From the NCBI RefSeq assembly GCF_037201975.1, contig NZ_CP147520.1, positions 7,192,001 through 7,256,000 of the forward strand: a DNA stretch of 64,000 bases, written 5' to 3'. This document shows, piece by piece, positions 38,701 to 45,587 of the stretch (position 1 is its first letter; every line of letters starts with the position of its first letter). The DNA comes from Streptomyces sp. TG1A-60 (GTDB lineage: Bacteria; Actinomycetota; Actinomycetes; Streptomycetales; Streptomycetaceae). The notes beneath the pieces are model-generated. The model was not told where the DNA came from. It saw only the letters and a list, made by a program, of their open reading frames with translations, and did no database searches. The translations under genes and the position numbers were made by a program.

Positions 38701-38944
38701 CCCCGAGGGCACCCACCTGGTCGCCGACAGCGTGCTGCCCGCGCCGCCCGTCCCGATGCTCGGCCACGTCACCTCCAGCTACCGCAGCGCCGCCCTCGGC
38801 CGGACCTTCGCGCTCGCCCTGATCAAGAGCGGCCGGGACCGCATCGGCGAGCGGCTGTACGCTCCCGTGGGCGGCCGGCTGGTCCCGGTGACCGTGGCAA
38901 ACCCCGTCCTCTACGACCCCGAGGGAGCCCGCCGCGATGGCTGA
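35702..38944 (+). CDS. soxA: Sarcosine oxidase delta-alpha subunit fusion
   Basis: A 1080-residue fusion. Residues 1-about 90 are a complete SoxD zinc subunit (IQCPWCGPRDEAEFHYGGQAH, FFRDNPRGPFAERW, TSTNEVLAVYRAGE). Residues about 90-138 are a Pro/Ala/Gly/Ser-rich linker encoded by an interspersed repeat (35990-36096). Residues about 139-1080 are a complete SoxA: an N-terminal 2Fe-2S-like domain (GRIDRDTPLTFTFDGTEYQG), a dinucleotide-binding domain (LLVVGAGPAGLAAAAAAARS) and a C-terminal GcvT domain (CRISFSGELAYEI, RAEKGYPIIGQDTDG). In most organisms soxD and soxA are separate genes. It overlaps soxG by eight bases. Confidence 0.92.
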   Translation: MLLIQCPWCGPRDEAEFHYGGQAHVPYPEAPAALSDEEWARYLFFRDNPRGPFAERWSHEAGCRRWFNAVRDTSTNEVLAVYRAGEERPEPSEPRSARSARPAFEDEAPSGPTAVQGAEPLQDGTGRSGGGAAPISGSATAGQPFRRPTHGRIDRDTPLTFTFDGTEYQGYRGDTLASALLANGVIQAGTSIKLGRPRGIFSAGVEEPNAVVQIEEPFPEPMLPATTVELYDGLVASSLPGQGRLATEPDPARYDAVHAHCDLLVVGAGPAGLAAAAAAARSGARVILADDQPEPGGSLLGTAEHLDWVAETAGRLEAEPEVRVLRRTTVFGYYDDNHLLAVERRTNHLGGEAPDNVSRERVWRIRARRVVLATGAHERSLAFADNDRPGVMLATSARTHVNRHGALPGRHAVVFTTNDSAYAAALDLRSAGVDIAAIVDTRSEAGEWAERARSVGIEVLTGHAVIGTQGEARLTAVTVAPYGETTGRRAFAADLLLVSGGWSPVAHLFSQAGGKLRHDETLGSFVPDTCRQAVEVAGSASGVLDLATVLAQGAAAGARAIEAEGYTAEAPRLPEVAAQPRQTPPMHVHVVPGASDGPRFVDLQRDVTVDDLARATGAGLRSVEHTKRYTTAGTANDQAKTSGILAGGVVAELLGVDISALGTTTFRPPYTPVSFAALAGRDRGALHDPVRTTALHEWHVAHGALFENVGQWKRPWYYPRNGEDMEAAVLRECAAARESVAFMDASTLGKIDVQGPDAGVLLDRLYTNMMSTLKVGMIRYGLMCRPDGMVFDDGTVIRLAQDRFLVTTTTGNAAAVLDWMEEWLQTEWPELKVHCTSVTEQWATVALVGPRSRAVLGALAPRLAVANEDFPFMAWRETTVAGIDARVCRISFSGELAYEINVSPWEALTLWEALYEAGTPYGITPYGTETMHVLRAEKGYPIIGQDTDGTVTPQDLGMSWVVSKKKPDFIGKRSYARADTVRADRKHLVGLLPEDPGDFLPEGTHLVADSVLPAPPVPMLGHVTSSYRSAALGRTFALALIKSGRDRIGERLYAPVGGRLVPVTVANPVLYDPEGARRDG
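35990..36096 (+). repeat. Streptomyces-type interspersed repeat forming the SoxD-SoxA linker
   Basis: About 107 bp containing CCGTCCGGCGTTCGAGGACG, GGGGGCGGAGCCCCTTCAGG and GGGACGGGCAGGAGCGGCGG. From memory it closely resembles a palindromic element abundant between Streptomyces genes. Here it is open in frame and joins two normally separate genes. Confidence 0.7.
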
Positions 38945-39539
38945 CACCGCCCTGACCGCCCCGCCCCGCAGCCCCCTGTCGCACGCCGCCCACCGCCTGG
39001 CCGCCGCGACGCGTACGTCCGGGGGTGCGATCCGGCTGGCCGAACTCCCCTTCCTCGCTCAGATCAACGTGCGCCTCGACGCCAAGGGAGCGGCGGCGGA
39101 CGCCGTCGGACTCGCGCTGGACCTCCCACTGCCCCTCGAACCCGACACCGTTGTACGCGCCGGGGAGCTGACCGCGCTGTGGCTGGGCCCGGACGAATGG
39201 CTGCTCGTGGGCCCGCCCGGCAGCGAGCGGGATCTGGAGAACCGGATCCGGGAGGCGGCGGGCGACGAGCACGTCTCCGTCACCGACGTCTCCGCTCAGC
39301 GCACCACGCTCCTCGTCGCGGGCCCCCGCGCCCGCGACCTGCTGGCCCACGGCTGCGCGCTCGACCTGCATCCGCGCTCCTTCGGCGCCGGACGCTGCGC
39401 CCAGACGACGCTGGGCCGCACGCAGGTCGTGCTGGTCGCCCGGGACGAACCCAGGGCCGGATTCTGGGTGCTGGTCCGCTCCTCCTTCGCCGGCTATCTG
39501 GCGGACTGGCTGCTGGACGCGGCGACGGAATACTTCTGA
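38937..39539 (+). CDS. soxG: Sarcosine oxidase gamma subunit
   Basis: A 200-residue SoxG, a GcvT-like structural subunit. Conserved parts are LPFLAQINVRLDAKG, ALWLGPDEWLLVGPPG, TDVSAQRTTLLVAGPRARDLL and SFAGYLADWLLDAATEYF at the end. ATG 38937 overlaps the soxDA stop by eight bases. Last gene of the operon; a hairpin follows at 39556. Confidence 0.93.
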   Translation: MADTALTAPPRSPLSHAAHRLAAATRTSGGAIRLAELPFLAQINVRLDAKGAAADAVGLALDLPLPLEPDTVVRAGELTALWLGPDEWLLVGPPGSERDLENRIREAAGDEHVSVTDVSAQRTTLLVAGPRARDLLAHGCALDLHPRSFGAGRCAQTTLGRTQVVLVARDEPRAGFWVLVRSSFAGYLADWLLDAATEYF

Positions 39540-39555
39540 TCGACTGATCGGCACT

Positions 39556-39586
39556 GGCTGTGGGAGCCTCAGCGGCTCCCACAGCC
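39556..39586. terminator. Bidirectional terminator with the mshA stop codon in its loop
   Basis: Perfect 13-bp stem GGCTGTGGGAGCC (39556-39568) with 39574-39586; loop TCAGC. It ends the sox operon, and the loop contains the TGA (minus strand) of the converging mshA-like gene. Confidence 0.85.
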
Positions 39587-40858
39587 TCCGTGCGCGCGGA
39601 TCGCCGCCGCGTACACGTCCACGGTCGCGGTGGCCGCCGTGTCCCAGCCGAAGGACCGGGCGTGCCGGACGGCCGCCTCTCCCATCCGCGTCGAGAGCCC
39701 AGGATCGTCCGCGAAGCGGCCCAGCGCCCGGGCGTAGTCGGCCGGGTCGTGCCCCGGTACAAGCACACCGCTCATCTGGTTGCGCACGGCCACCGGCAGA
39801 CCGCCGACCTCGGCCGCGATCACAGGTGTGCCGCAGGCCTGGGCCTCCAGCGCCACCAGGCCGAAGGACTCGCTGTAGGACGGCATGACGAGCACGGACG
39901 CCGCCCGGTACCAGTCCGCGAGCCGGGACTGTCCGACGGGTGGGTGGAAAAGGACCACGTCACAGATGCCGAGCTGTGCCGCCAGTTTCTGCAGGCCCTC
40001 CGGCTCGGCCAGGCCTGATCCGCTCGGTCCGCCCACCACCGGAACGACGAGCCGTTCGCGCAGCCGTGGCCGTTCCTGAAGGAGCCGTGCGACCGCGAGC
40101 AGCAGTACGTCCGGCGCCTTCAGGGGCTGAACGCGGCCGGCGAACAGTGGGATCAGCGCGTCGGCAGGCAGCCCGAGGCGCACACGGGCCGCTGTCCGTC
40201 CGGCCTCGACGCCGGCGGCGTCCGGCTGGAAGCGGTCCAGGTTCACGCCCGGACGGACGACCGTGACCTGCGCGGGGTCGGCGTCGTAGTGACGGATCAG
40301 CTCGGCCGCCTCGGTGCCGGTGCCGGCGATGAGCCGATCGGCGGCCGACACGATCTGCCTCTCGCCCGTCACGCGGGCCGCGGGCTCGGGTCTGTCGCCC
40401 GCGGCGAGGGAGGCGTTCTTGACCTTGGCCATGGTGTGCATGGTGTGCACGAGCGGGACACCCCAGCGTTCGGAGGCTGTCCGGCCGACCTGACCGGAGA
40501 GCCAGTAGTGTGAGTGGAGCAGGTCGTAGTAACCAGGGTGCCGGTCGGTCCACGCCCGCATCAGACCGTGGGTGAAGGCGCGCAGGTGCGGGGGCAGGTC
40601 TTCCTTGGCCAAGCCCTCGTAAGGGCCCGCTTCCACATGCCGGACGAGGACACCGGGCGCGAGACCGACGACGGGCGGGAGCGCGGCGGAGGTGGTTCGG
40701 GTGAAGATCTCCACCTCGACGCCCGCGGCGGCCAGGCGCCCGGCCAGCTCGACGACGTAGACGTTCATCCCGCCCGCGTCGCCGGTGCCCGGCTGGTGCA
40801 GCGGCGAGGTGTGCACGCTGAGCATCGCGACGCGGCGGGGGCGGCGCCGGAGGCTCAC
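39569..40858 (-). CDS. mshA: D-inositol-3-phosphate glycosyltransferase (mycothiol synthesis)
   Basis: A 429-residue GT4-type glycosyltransferase. The MshA signature [20 protein letters not shown] is at the N-terminus; [19 protein letters not shown] and the EX7E motif in [18 protein letters not shown] form the UDP-GlcNAc site. MshA joins GlcNAc to inositol-3-phosphate, the first step of mycothiol synthesis. It is the last gene of the operon purU-glyA-sdaA-fdhD-mshA and overlaps fdhD by four bases. Its presence beside mycothiol-dependent formaldehyde oxidation suggests that mycothiol supply is raised with demethylation. It could be a second mshA or the only one. Confidence 0.85.
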   Translation of the reverse strand: MSLRRRPRRVAMLSVHTSPLHQPGTGDAGGMNVYVVELAGRLAAAGVEVEIFTRTTSAALPPVVGLAPGVLVRHVEAGPYEGLAKEDLPPHLRAFTHGLMRAWTDRHPGYYDLLHSHYWLSGQVGRTASERWGVPLVHTMHTMAKVKNASLAAGDRPEPAARVTGERQIVSAADRLIAGTGTEAAELIRHYDADPAQVTVVRPGVNLDRFQPDAAGVEAGRTAARVRLGLPADALIPLFAGRVQPLKAPDVLLLAVARLLQERPRLRERLVVPVVGGPSGSGLAEPEGLQKLAAQLGICDVVLFHPPVGQSRLADWYRAASVLVMPSYSESFGLVALEAQACGTPVIAAEVGGLPVAVRNQMSGVLVPGHDPADYARALGRFADDPGLSTRMGEAAVRHARSFGWDTAATATVDVYAAAIRAHGGCGSR

Positions 40859-41778
40859 CGCGCGAGTCCCCTGGGTGCCGGCAGGACCAGGCGATGCTCA
40901 CCCGCGTAGACGTTCATGTTCTGGCCGCGCAGGAAGCCGACGAGCGTGAGTCCGCTCTCGGCCGCCAGGTCCACGGCGAGGGAGGACGGAGCCGAGACCG
41001 CCGCCAGCACCGGGATGCCCGCCATGACCGCCTTCTGCGCCAGCTCGAACGACGCCCGCCCGGAGACCAGCAGGACGGTCTGCGACAGGGGCAGTTCGCC
41101 GGACTGGAGCGCGCGTCCGATCAGCTTGTCCACGGCGTTGTGCCGGCCGACGTCCTCACGCAGGTCCAGCAGGTCGCCGTCGGGTGAGAACAGCCCGGCG
41201 GCGTGCAGGCCCCCGGTCCGGTCGAACACCCGCTGCGCGGCCCGCAGCCGGTCGGGGAGGGCGGCCAGCAGCTCGGGCCCGACCCGGACCGGGGGAGTGT
41301 CGGCGATCGGCCACCGGGCGGTGGTGCGCACGGCGTCCAGGCTCGCCTTGCCGCACAGACCGCAGGAGGACGTGGTGTACACGTTCCGTTCGAGCGTGAT
41401 GTCGGGCACCACCACTCCGGGGGCGAGCCGCACGTCGACGACGTTGTAGGTGTTCGATCCGCCCCCACTCCCGACTCCGCTCATGGGGGTCCCCCCGCTC
41501 GAGCGAAGCCGAGAGTGGGCGAGGGAGGTGCCCCCATCCGTCGCACCCGCGCAGTACACGATGCCCGCGAGTTCCTCGGCCCGGCCGAGGACGCCCTCGC
41601 TCACCAGGAAACCGGCCGCCAACGCGAAGTCGTCACCGGGCGTCCGCATGGTGATGGCCAGGGGCCTGCCGTCCAGTCGGATCTCCAGCGGTTCCTCGGC
41701 GACCAGGGTGTCCGGGCGGGCGCCGACAGCGCCCTCCCGGATCCGCAGCACGCGCCGGCGCTCAGTCACTCGTCCCAC
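40855..41778 (-). CDS. fdhD: Formate dehydrogenase accessory sulfurtransferase FdhD
   Basis: A 307-residue FdhD, which delivers sulfur to the molybdenum cofactor of formate dehydrogenases. The active Cys pair is in [32 protein letters not shown] and [20 protein letters not shown] follow. Residues about 81-108 are an insertion absent from usual FdhD between YCAGA and NTYNVVDV, encoded by a Streptomyces-type repeat (41455-41538). GTG 41778 is my start; GTG 41769 is an alternative. It overlaps mshA by four bases and would serve the oxidoreductase at 45588. Confidence 0.9.
   Translation of the reverse strand: MGRVTERRRVLRIREGAVGARPDTLVAEEPLEIRLDGRPLAITMRTPGDDFALAAGFLVSEGVLGRAEELAGIVYCAGATDGGTSLAHSRLRSSGGTPMSGVGSGGGSNTYNVVDVRLAPGVVVPDITLERNVYTTSSCGLCGKASLDAVRTTARWPIADTPPVRVGPELLAALPDRLRAAQRVFDRTGGLHAAGLFSPDGDLLDLREDVGRHNAVDKLIGRALQSGELPLSQTVLLVSGRASFELAQKAVMAGIPVLAAVSAPSSLAVDLAAESGLTLVGFLRGQNMNVYAGEHRLVLPAPRGLAR
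41455..41538. repeat. Streptomyces-type palindromic repeat inside fdhD
   Basis: Contains GGGGGTCCCCCCGCTCGAGC and GGGAGGTGCCCCCAT, a word pair that I recall as very common between Streptomyces genes. Here it is open in frame for 28 codons and has inverted TGGGGG/CCCCCA ends. Confidence 0.7.
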
Positions 41779-41791
41779 GGCGGGGCCCCGC

Positions 41792-43174
41792 TCAGCACTC
41801 GATGATGTTGACGGCGAGACCGCCCCGGGCCGTCTCCTTGTACTTCACGCTCATGTCCGCGCCGGTCTCCTTCATCGTCTTGATGACCTTGTCGAGGGAC
41901 ACCTTGTGGGAGCCGTCGCCGCGCAGGGCCATCCTGGCCGCCGTGACGGCTTTCACCGCGGCCATGCCGTTGCGTTCGATGCAGGGGATCTGGACGAGGC
42001 CTCCGACGGGGTCGCAGGTCAGGCCCAGGTTGTGTTCCATGCCGATCTCGGCGGCGTTCTCGACCTGTTCGGGGCTGCCGCCCAGGACCTCCGCCAGGGC
42101 TCCCGCGGCCATGGAGCAGGCGGAGCCGACCTCGCCCTGGCAGCCGACCTCGGCGCCGGAGATGGAGGCGTTCTCCTTGAAGAGCATGCCGATGGCCCCG
42201 GCGGCCAACATGAACCGTACGACGCCGTCCTCGTCCGCGCCGGGGACGAAGTTGATGTAGTAGTGCAGGACGGCCGGGATGATGCCGGCCGCGCCGTTGG
42301 TGGGGGCCGTCACGACACGGCCGCCCGCCGCGTTCTCCTCGTTCACGGCCATCGCGTAGAGCGTGATCCACTCCATGGAGCGGGCCAACGGCTCCCCCTC
42401 CGCCCTGAGCTGACGGGCCGAGACGGCCGCCCGGCGGCGTACGCGCAGGCCGCCCGGCAGGATGCCCTCGCGGGACATGCCGCGCGAGACGCAGGCCTGC
42501 ATGACGCGCCAGATGTCGAGGAGCCCGGAACGGATCTCCTCCTCCGTGCGCCAGGCCCGCTCGTTCTCCAGCATCAGCGCGGAGATCGACAGACCCGTCT
42601 CCTTGGTCAGGCGCAGCAGCTCGTCGCCGGTGCGGAAGGAGTACTTGAGGGCCGTGTCGTCGAGTGTGACGCGGTCCGCGCCGACCGCGTCCTCGTCGAC
42701 CACGAAGCCGCCGCCGACGGAGTAGTACGTCTTTGACAGCAGCTCCGCACCCGAGGCGTCGTACGCCCGGACCGTCATGCCGTTGGCGTGGTACGGGAGC
42801 GTCTCGCGGCGGTGCAGGACCAGGTCCTCGTCGAAGTCGAAGGCGATCTCCTGGGCATCGCCGATCTCGACGCCCAACAGCCGCAGCCTGCCGGTCGACT
42901 TGATCCGCTCGACGTCGTGGTCCGCCTGGACGACGTCGACCGTGTGCGGCTCGTTGCCCTCCAGACCGAGCAGTACCGCCTTCGGGGTGCCGTGGCCGTG
43001 GCCGGTCGCGCCGAGGGAGCCGTACAGCTCGGCGTGGACCTTGACGGTCTGGGCGAGTACGCCGTCCTCCTTCAGACGGGCGGCGAACATCCGGGCCGCG
43101 CGCATCGGGCCGACCGTGTGGGAGCTGGACGGGCCGATGCCGATCGAGAACAGGTCGAAGACCGAGATGGCCAC
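41792..43174 (-). CDS. sdaA: L-serine ammonia-lyase
   Basis: A 460-residue single-chain iron-sulfur serine dehydratase. N-terminal beta domain: [20 protein letters not shown]-terminal alpha domain: [34 protein letters not shown] and [12 protein letters not shown], with cysteines for the [4Fe-4S] cluster. It converts serine to pyruvate and ammonia. GTG 43174 follows GGAGGAG. With glyA, 26 bp upstream, it turns glycine plus methylene-THF into pyruvate, a carbon exit for betaine breakdown. Confidence 0.95.
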   Translation of the reverse strand: MAISVFDLFSIGIGPSSSHTVGPMRAARMFAARLKEDGVLAQTVKVHAELYGSLGATGHGHGTPKAVLLGLEGNEPHTVDVVQADHDVERIKSTGRLRLLGVEIGDAQEIAFDFDEDLVLHRRETLPYHANGMTVRAYDASGAELLSKTYYSVGGGFVVDEDAVGADRVTLDDTALKYSFRTGDELLRLTKETGLSISALMLENERAWRTEEEIRSGLLDIWRVMQACVSRGMSREGILPGGLRVRRRAAVSARQLRAEGEPLARSMEWITLYAMAVNEENAAGGRVVTAPTNGAAGIIPAVLHYYINFVPGADEDGVVRFMLAAGAIGMLFKENASISGAEVGCQGEVGSACSMAAGALAEVLGGSPEQVENAAEIGMEHNLGLTCDPVGGLVQIPCIERNGMAAVKAVTAARMALRGDGSHKVSLDKVIKTMKETGADMSVKYKETARGGLAVNIIEC

Positions 43175-43199
43175 GGTGACTCCTCCATACGGGGCGCTG

Positions 43200-44465
43200 T
43201 TACTTGCTCAGTCCGGGGTACAGCGGGTGTTTGTCGGCGAGGGCCTTGACCCGGGCCCTGAGTGCCTCGGTGTCGTAGGAGGGCTTCAGGGTCTCGGCGA
43301 TGACGTCCGCGACCTCGGTGAAGTCCTCGGTGGTGAAGCCGCGGGTGGCGAGGGCGGGTGTGCCGATGCGCAGGCCGGAGGTGACCATCGGCGGGCGGGG
43401 GTCGTCGGGGACGGCGTTGCGGTTGACGGTGATGCCGACCTCGTGGAGGCGGTCCTCGGCCTGTTGGCCGTCCAGTTCGCTGTCGCGCAGGTCGACCAGG
43501 ATGAGGTGGACGTCCGTGCCGCCGGACAGGACGTTGACGCCGGCTTCGCGGGCGTCGGCGGCCGTCAGGCGTTCGGCGAGGATCCGTGCGCCTTCGACCG
43601 TACGGTGCTGGCGTTCCTTGAACTCCTGTGAGGCCGCGACCTTGAAGGAGACCGCTTTGGCGGCGATCACGTGTTCCAGGGGGCCGCCCTGGAAGCCGGG
43701 GAAGACGGAGGAGTTGAGCTTCTTCGCGAAGTCCTTCTTGGCGAGGATGATGCCGCCGCGCGGGCCGCCGAGTGTCTTGTGGGTGGTGGAGGTGACCACG
43801 TCCGCGTACTGGACCGGGTTGGGGTGCAGTCCGGCGGCGACGAGACCGGCGAAGTGCGCCATGTCGACCCACAGGTGGGCCCCGACCTCGTCGGCGACGC
43901 GGCGGAAGGCGGCGAAGTCCAGCTGCCGGGGGTATGCCGACCAGCCCGCGATGATCACCTTCGGGCGGTGCTCCTTCGCCAGTCGCTCCAGCTCGGCCAT
44001 GTCGATGAGGCCGGTGGTGGTGTCCACGTGGTAGGCGACGACGTGGAACTGTTTGCCGGAGAAGTTGAGCCGCATGCCGTGGGTGAGGTGTCCGCCGTGG
44101 GCGAGGTCCAGGCCGAGGATGGTGTCGCCGGGCTGGGCGAGTGCGAACAGGGCGGCCTGGTTGGCGGAGGCGCCGGAGTGGGGCTGGACGTTGGCGTACT
44201 CGGCGCCGAACAGGTCCTTGAGCCGGTCGATCGCGATCTGTTCGGTCACGTCGACGTGTTCGCAGCCGCCGTAGTAGCGGCGGCCGGGGTAGCCCTCGGC
44301 GTACTTGTTGGTGAGGACCGAGCCCTGGGCCTCCATGACCGCGAGCGGAGCGAAGTTCTCCGAGGCGATCATCTCCAGGGTGGACTGCTGGCGGTGCAGC
44401 TCGGCGTCGACGGCGGCGGCGACCTCCGGGTCCAGCTCGTGCAGGGGCGTGTTCAGAAGCGACAT
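43200..44465 (-). CDS. glyA: Serine hydroxymethyltransferase
   Basis: A 421-residue PLP enzyme. The Schiff-base Lys is in [15 protein letters not shown]; other marks are [18 protein letters not shown] and [16 protein letters not shown]. It makes serine from glycine and 5,10-methylene-THF, both end products of the demethylation pathway. Second gene of the purU operon, 56 bp from purU; GAGG lies upstream of ATG 44465. Probably a pathway-dedicated copy beside a housekeeping glyA. Confidence 0.96.
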   Translation of the reverse strand: MSLLNTPLHELDPEVAAAVDAELHRQQSTLEMIASENFAPLAVMEAQGSVLTNKYAEGYPGRRYYGGCEHVDVTEQIAIDRLKDLFGAEYANVQPHSGASANQAALFALAQPGDTILGLDLAHGGHLTHGMRLNFSGKQFHVVAYHVDTTTGLIDMAELERLAKEHRPKVIIAGWSAYPRQLDFAAFRRVADEVGAHLWVDMAHFAGLVAAGLHPNPVQYADVVTSTTHKTLGGPRGGIILAKKDFAKKLNSSVFPGFQGGPLEHVIAAKAVSFKVAASQEFKERQHRTVEGARILAERLTAADAREAGVNVLSGGTDVHLILVDLRDSELDGQQAEDRLHEVGITVNRNAVPDDPRPPMVTSGLRIGTPALATRGFTTEDFTEVADVIAETLKPSYDTEALRARVKALADKHPLYPGLSK

Positions 44466-44520
44466 GCGTGCGACCTCGTCTTCTCAGCCGGCGGTGGTAC
44501 AGGAACACGGAACGGGTGCG

Positions 44521-45393
44521 TCAGCGGAACACCACGGTGTGGTGGCCGTTGAGCAGGATGCGGCTCTCGGTGTGCCACTGCACGGCCCGCGCCAGGACCC
44601 GGGCCTCGACGTCCCGGCCCATGGTGACCAGTTCGTCGGGGTCGTGGGAGTGGTCCACGCGGAGGACGTCCTGCTCGATGATGGGCCCCTCGTCCAGGTC
44701 GGGGGTGACGTAGTGGGCGGTGGCCCCGACCAGCTTGACTCCCCGCTGGTGGGCCTGGAGGTAAGGGCGGGCCCCCTTGAAGCTGGGGAGGAAGGAGTGG
44801 TGGATGTTGATGGCCCGGCCCTCGAGCCGCTTGCACAGGTCGTCCGAGAGGATCTGCATGTAGCGGGCGAGGACCACGAGGTCGATCTCGAACCGTTCCA
44901 TCAGCTCCAGCAGGTGCGCCTCCGCCTCCGCCTTGGTCTGCGGTGTGACGGGGATGTGGTGGAAGGGGATGCCGTGGCTCTGCGCCAGCGGCTCGAACTC
45001 CCGGTGGTTGGAGACGATCGCCGGGATCTCGATGTTGAGCGCGCCGGTGCTCTTGCGGAACAGCAGGTCGTTCAGGCAGTGGCCGTACTTGGAGACCATG
45101 ATCAGGGTGCGGGTGGGAGCGGCTGCGTCGTGCAGTCGCCAGTCGATCCGGTAGGTCTCGGCCAGCGGGGCGAAACCGGCACGCAGTCGCTCCAGTGACG
45201 TCTCCGGGTCGGAGACGTCGAAGTGCACGCGCATGAAGAAGCGCTCCTGGAGACGGTCGTCGAACTGCTGGCTCTCCAGGATGTTCCCGGACTGCTCGAC
45301 CAGGAAGCCGCTGACGGCGTGGACCAGTCCTGCCTGGTCGGGACAGGAGAGGGTGAGGACGAACTCGCGGCCGGGTCGGGGGCGAGGGGGCAT
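44521..45393 (-). CDS. purU: Formyltetrahydrofolate deformylase
   Basis: A 290-residue PurU. It has an N-terminal ACT domain (LTLSCPDQAGLVHAVSGFL) and a formyl-transferase-like domain (IVSNHREFEPLA, INIHHSFLPSFKGARPY, HYVTPDLDEGPIIEQD) with the usual Asn, His and Asp. It hydrolyses 10-formyl-THF to formate and THF, freeing folate to accept more methyl groups. I start at ATG 45393 because GGAGGA precedes it; the longer frame runs through the operator. First gene of a five-gene operon. Confidence 0.95.
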   Translation of the reverse strand: MPPRPRPGREFVLTLSCPDQAGLVHAVSGFLVEQSGNILESQQFDDRLQERFFMRVHFDVSDPETSLERLRAGFAPLAETYRIDWRLHDAAAPTRTLIMVSKYGHCLNDLLFRKSTGALNIEIPAIVSNHREFEPLAQSHGIPFHHIPVTPQTKAEAEAHLLELMERFEIDLVVLARYMQILSDDLCKRLEGRAINIHHSFLPSFKGARPYLQAHQRGVKLVGATAHYVTPDLDEGPIIEQDVLRVDHSHDPDELVTMGRDVEARVLARAVQWHTESRILLNGHHTVVFR

Positions 45394-45406
45394 GACATCC
45401 TCCATC

Positions 45407-45471
45407 GGTGCGTAATGAGCAACAAGGCGAGCGATACGCAACATGGTCCAAGGGTGAGCGGGTCCGGTCAA
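45407..45471 (-). promoter_or_regulatory. purU operon promoter and composite operator
   Basis: Minus-strand TTGACC (45471-45466), then GACCAT as possible -10, then composite operator 45407-45442. Plus-strand words: GGTGCGTAATGAGCAAC (45407) and GGCGAGCGATACGCAAC (45426). Confidence 0.72.
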
Positions 45472-45480
45472 GGGTGTGTC

Positions 45481-45552
45481 TTGACAGAAGTCGGCCGTGC
45501 GGGCTTCCTGTGGTGTGTTGTGCAATGAGAAATTCTCATCGCGATGAGCAAC
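45481..45552 (+). promoter_or_regulatory. Formate dehydrogenase promoter and composite operator
   Basis: TTGACA (45481-45486) and composite operator 45517-45552: GTTGTGCAATGAGAAAT and TCATCGCGATGAGCAAC, with a central ATGAGAAATTCTCAT palindrome. It is divergent from the purU promoter; no convincing -10. Confidence 0.7.
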
Positions 45553-45587
45553 AGCAGTCTTCACTCACACCCCGCGGAGCGCCCTAC

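Noticed and set aside
36029..38947. 972-residue open frame antisense to soxDA
   Set aside because: High-GC antisense shadow: repetitive Val/Gly/Asp/Arg composition and no domain; the plus strand has complete SoxD/SoxA homology.
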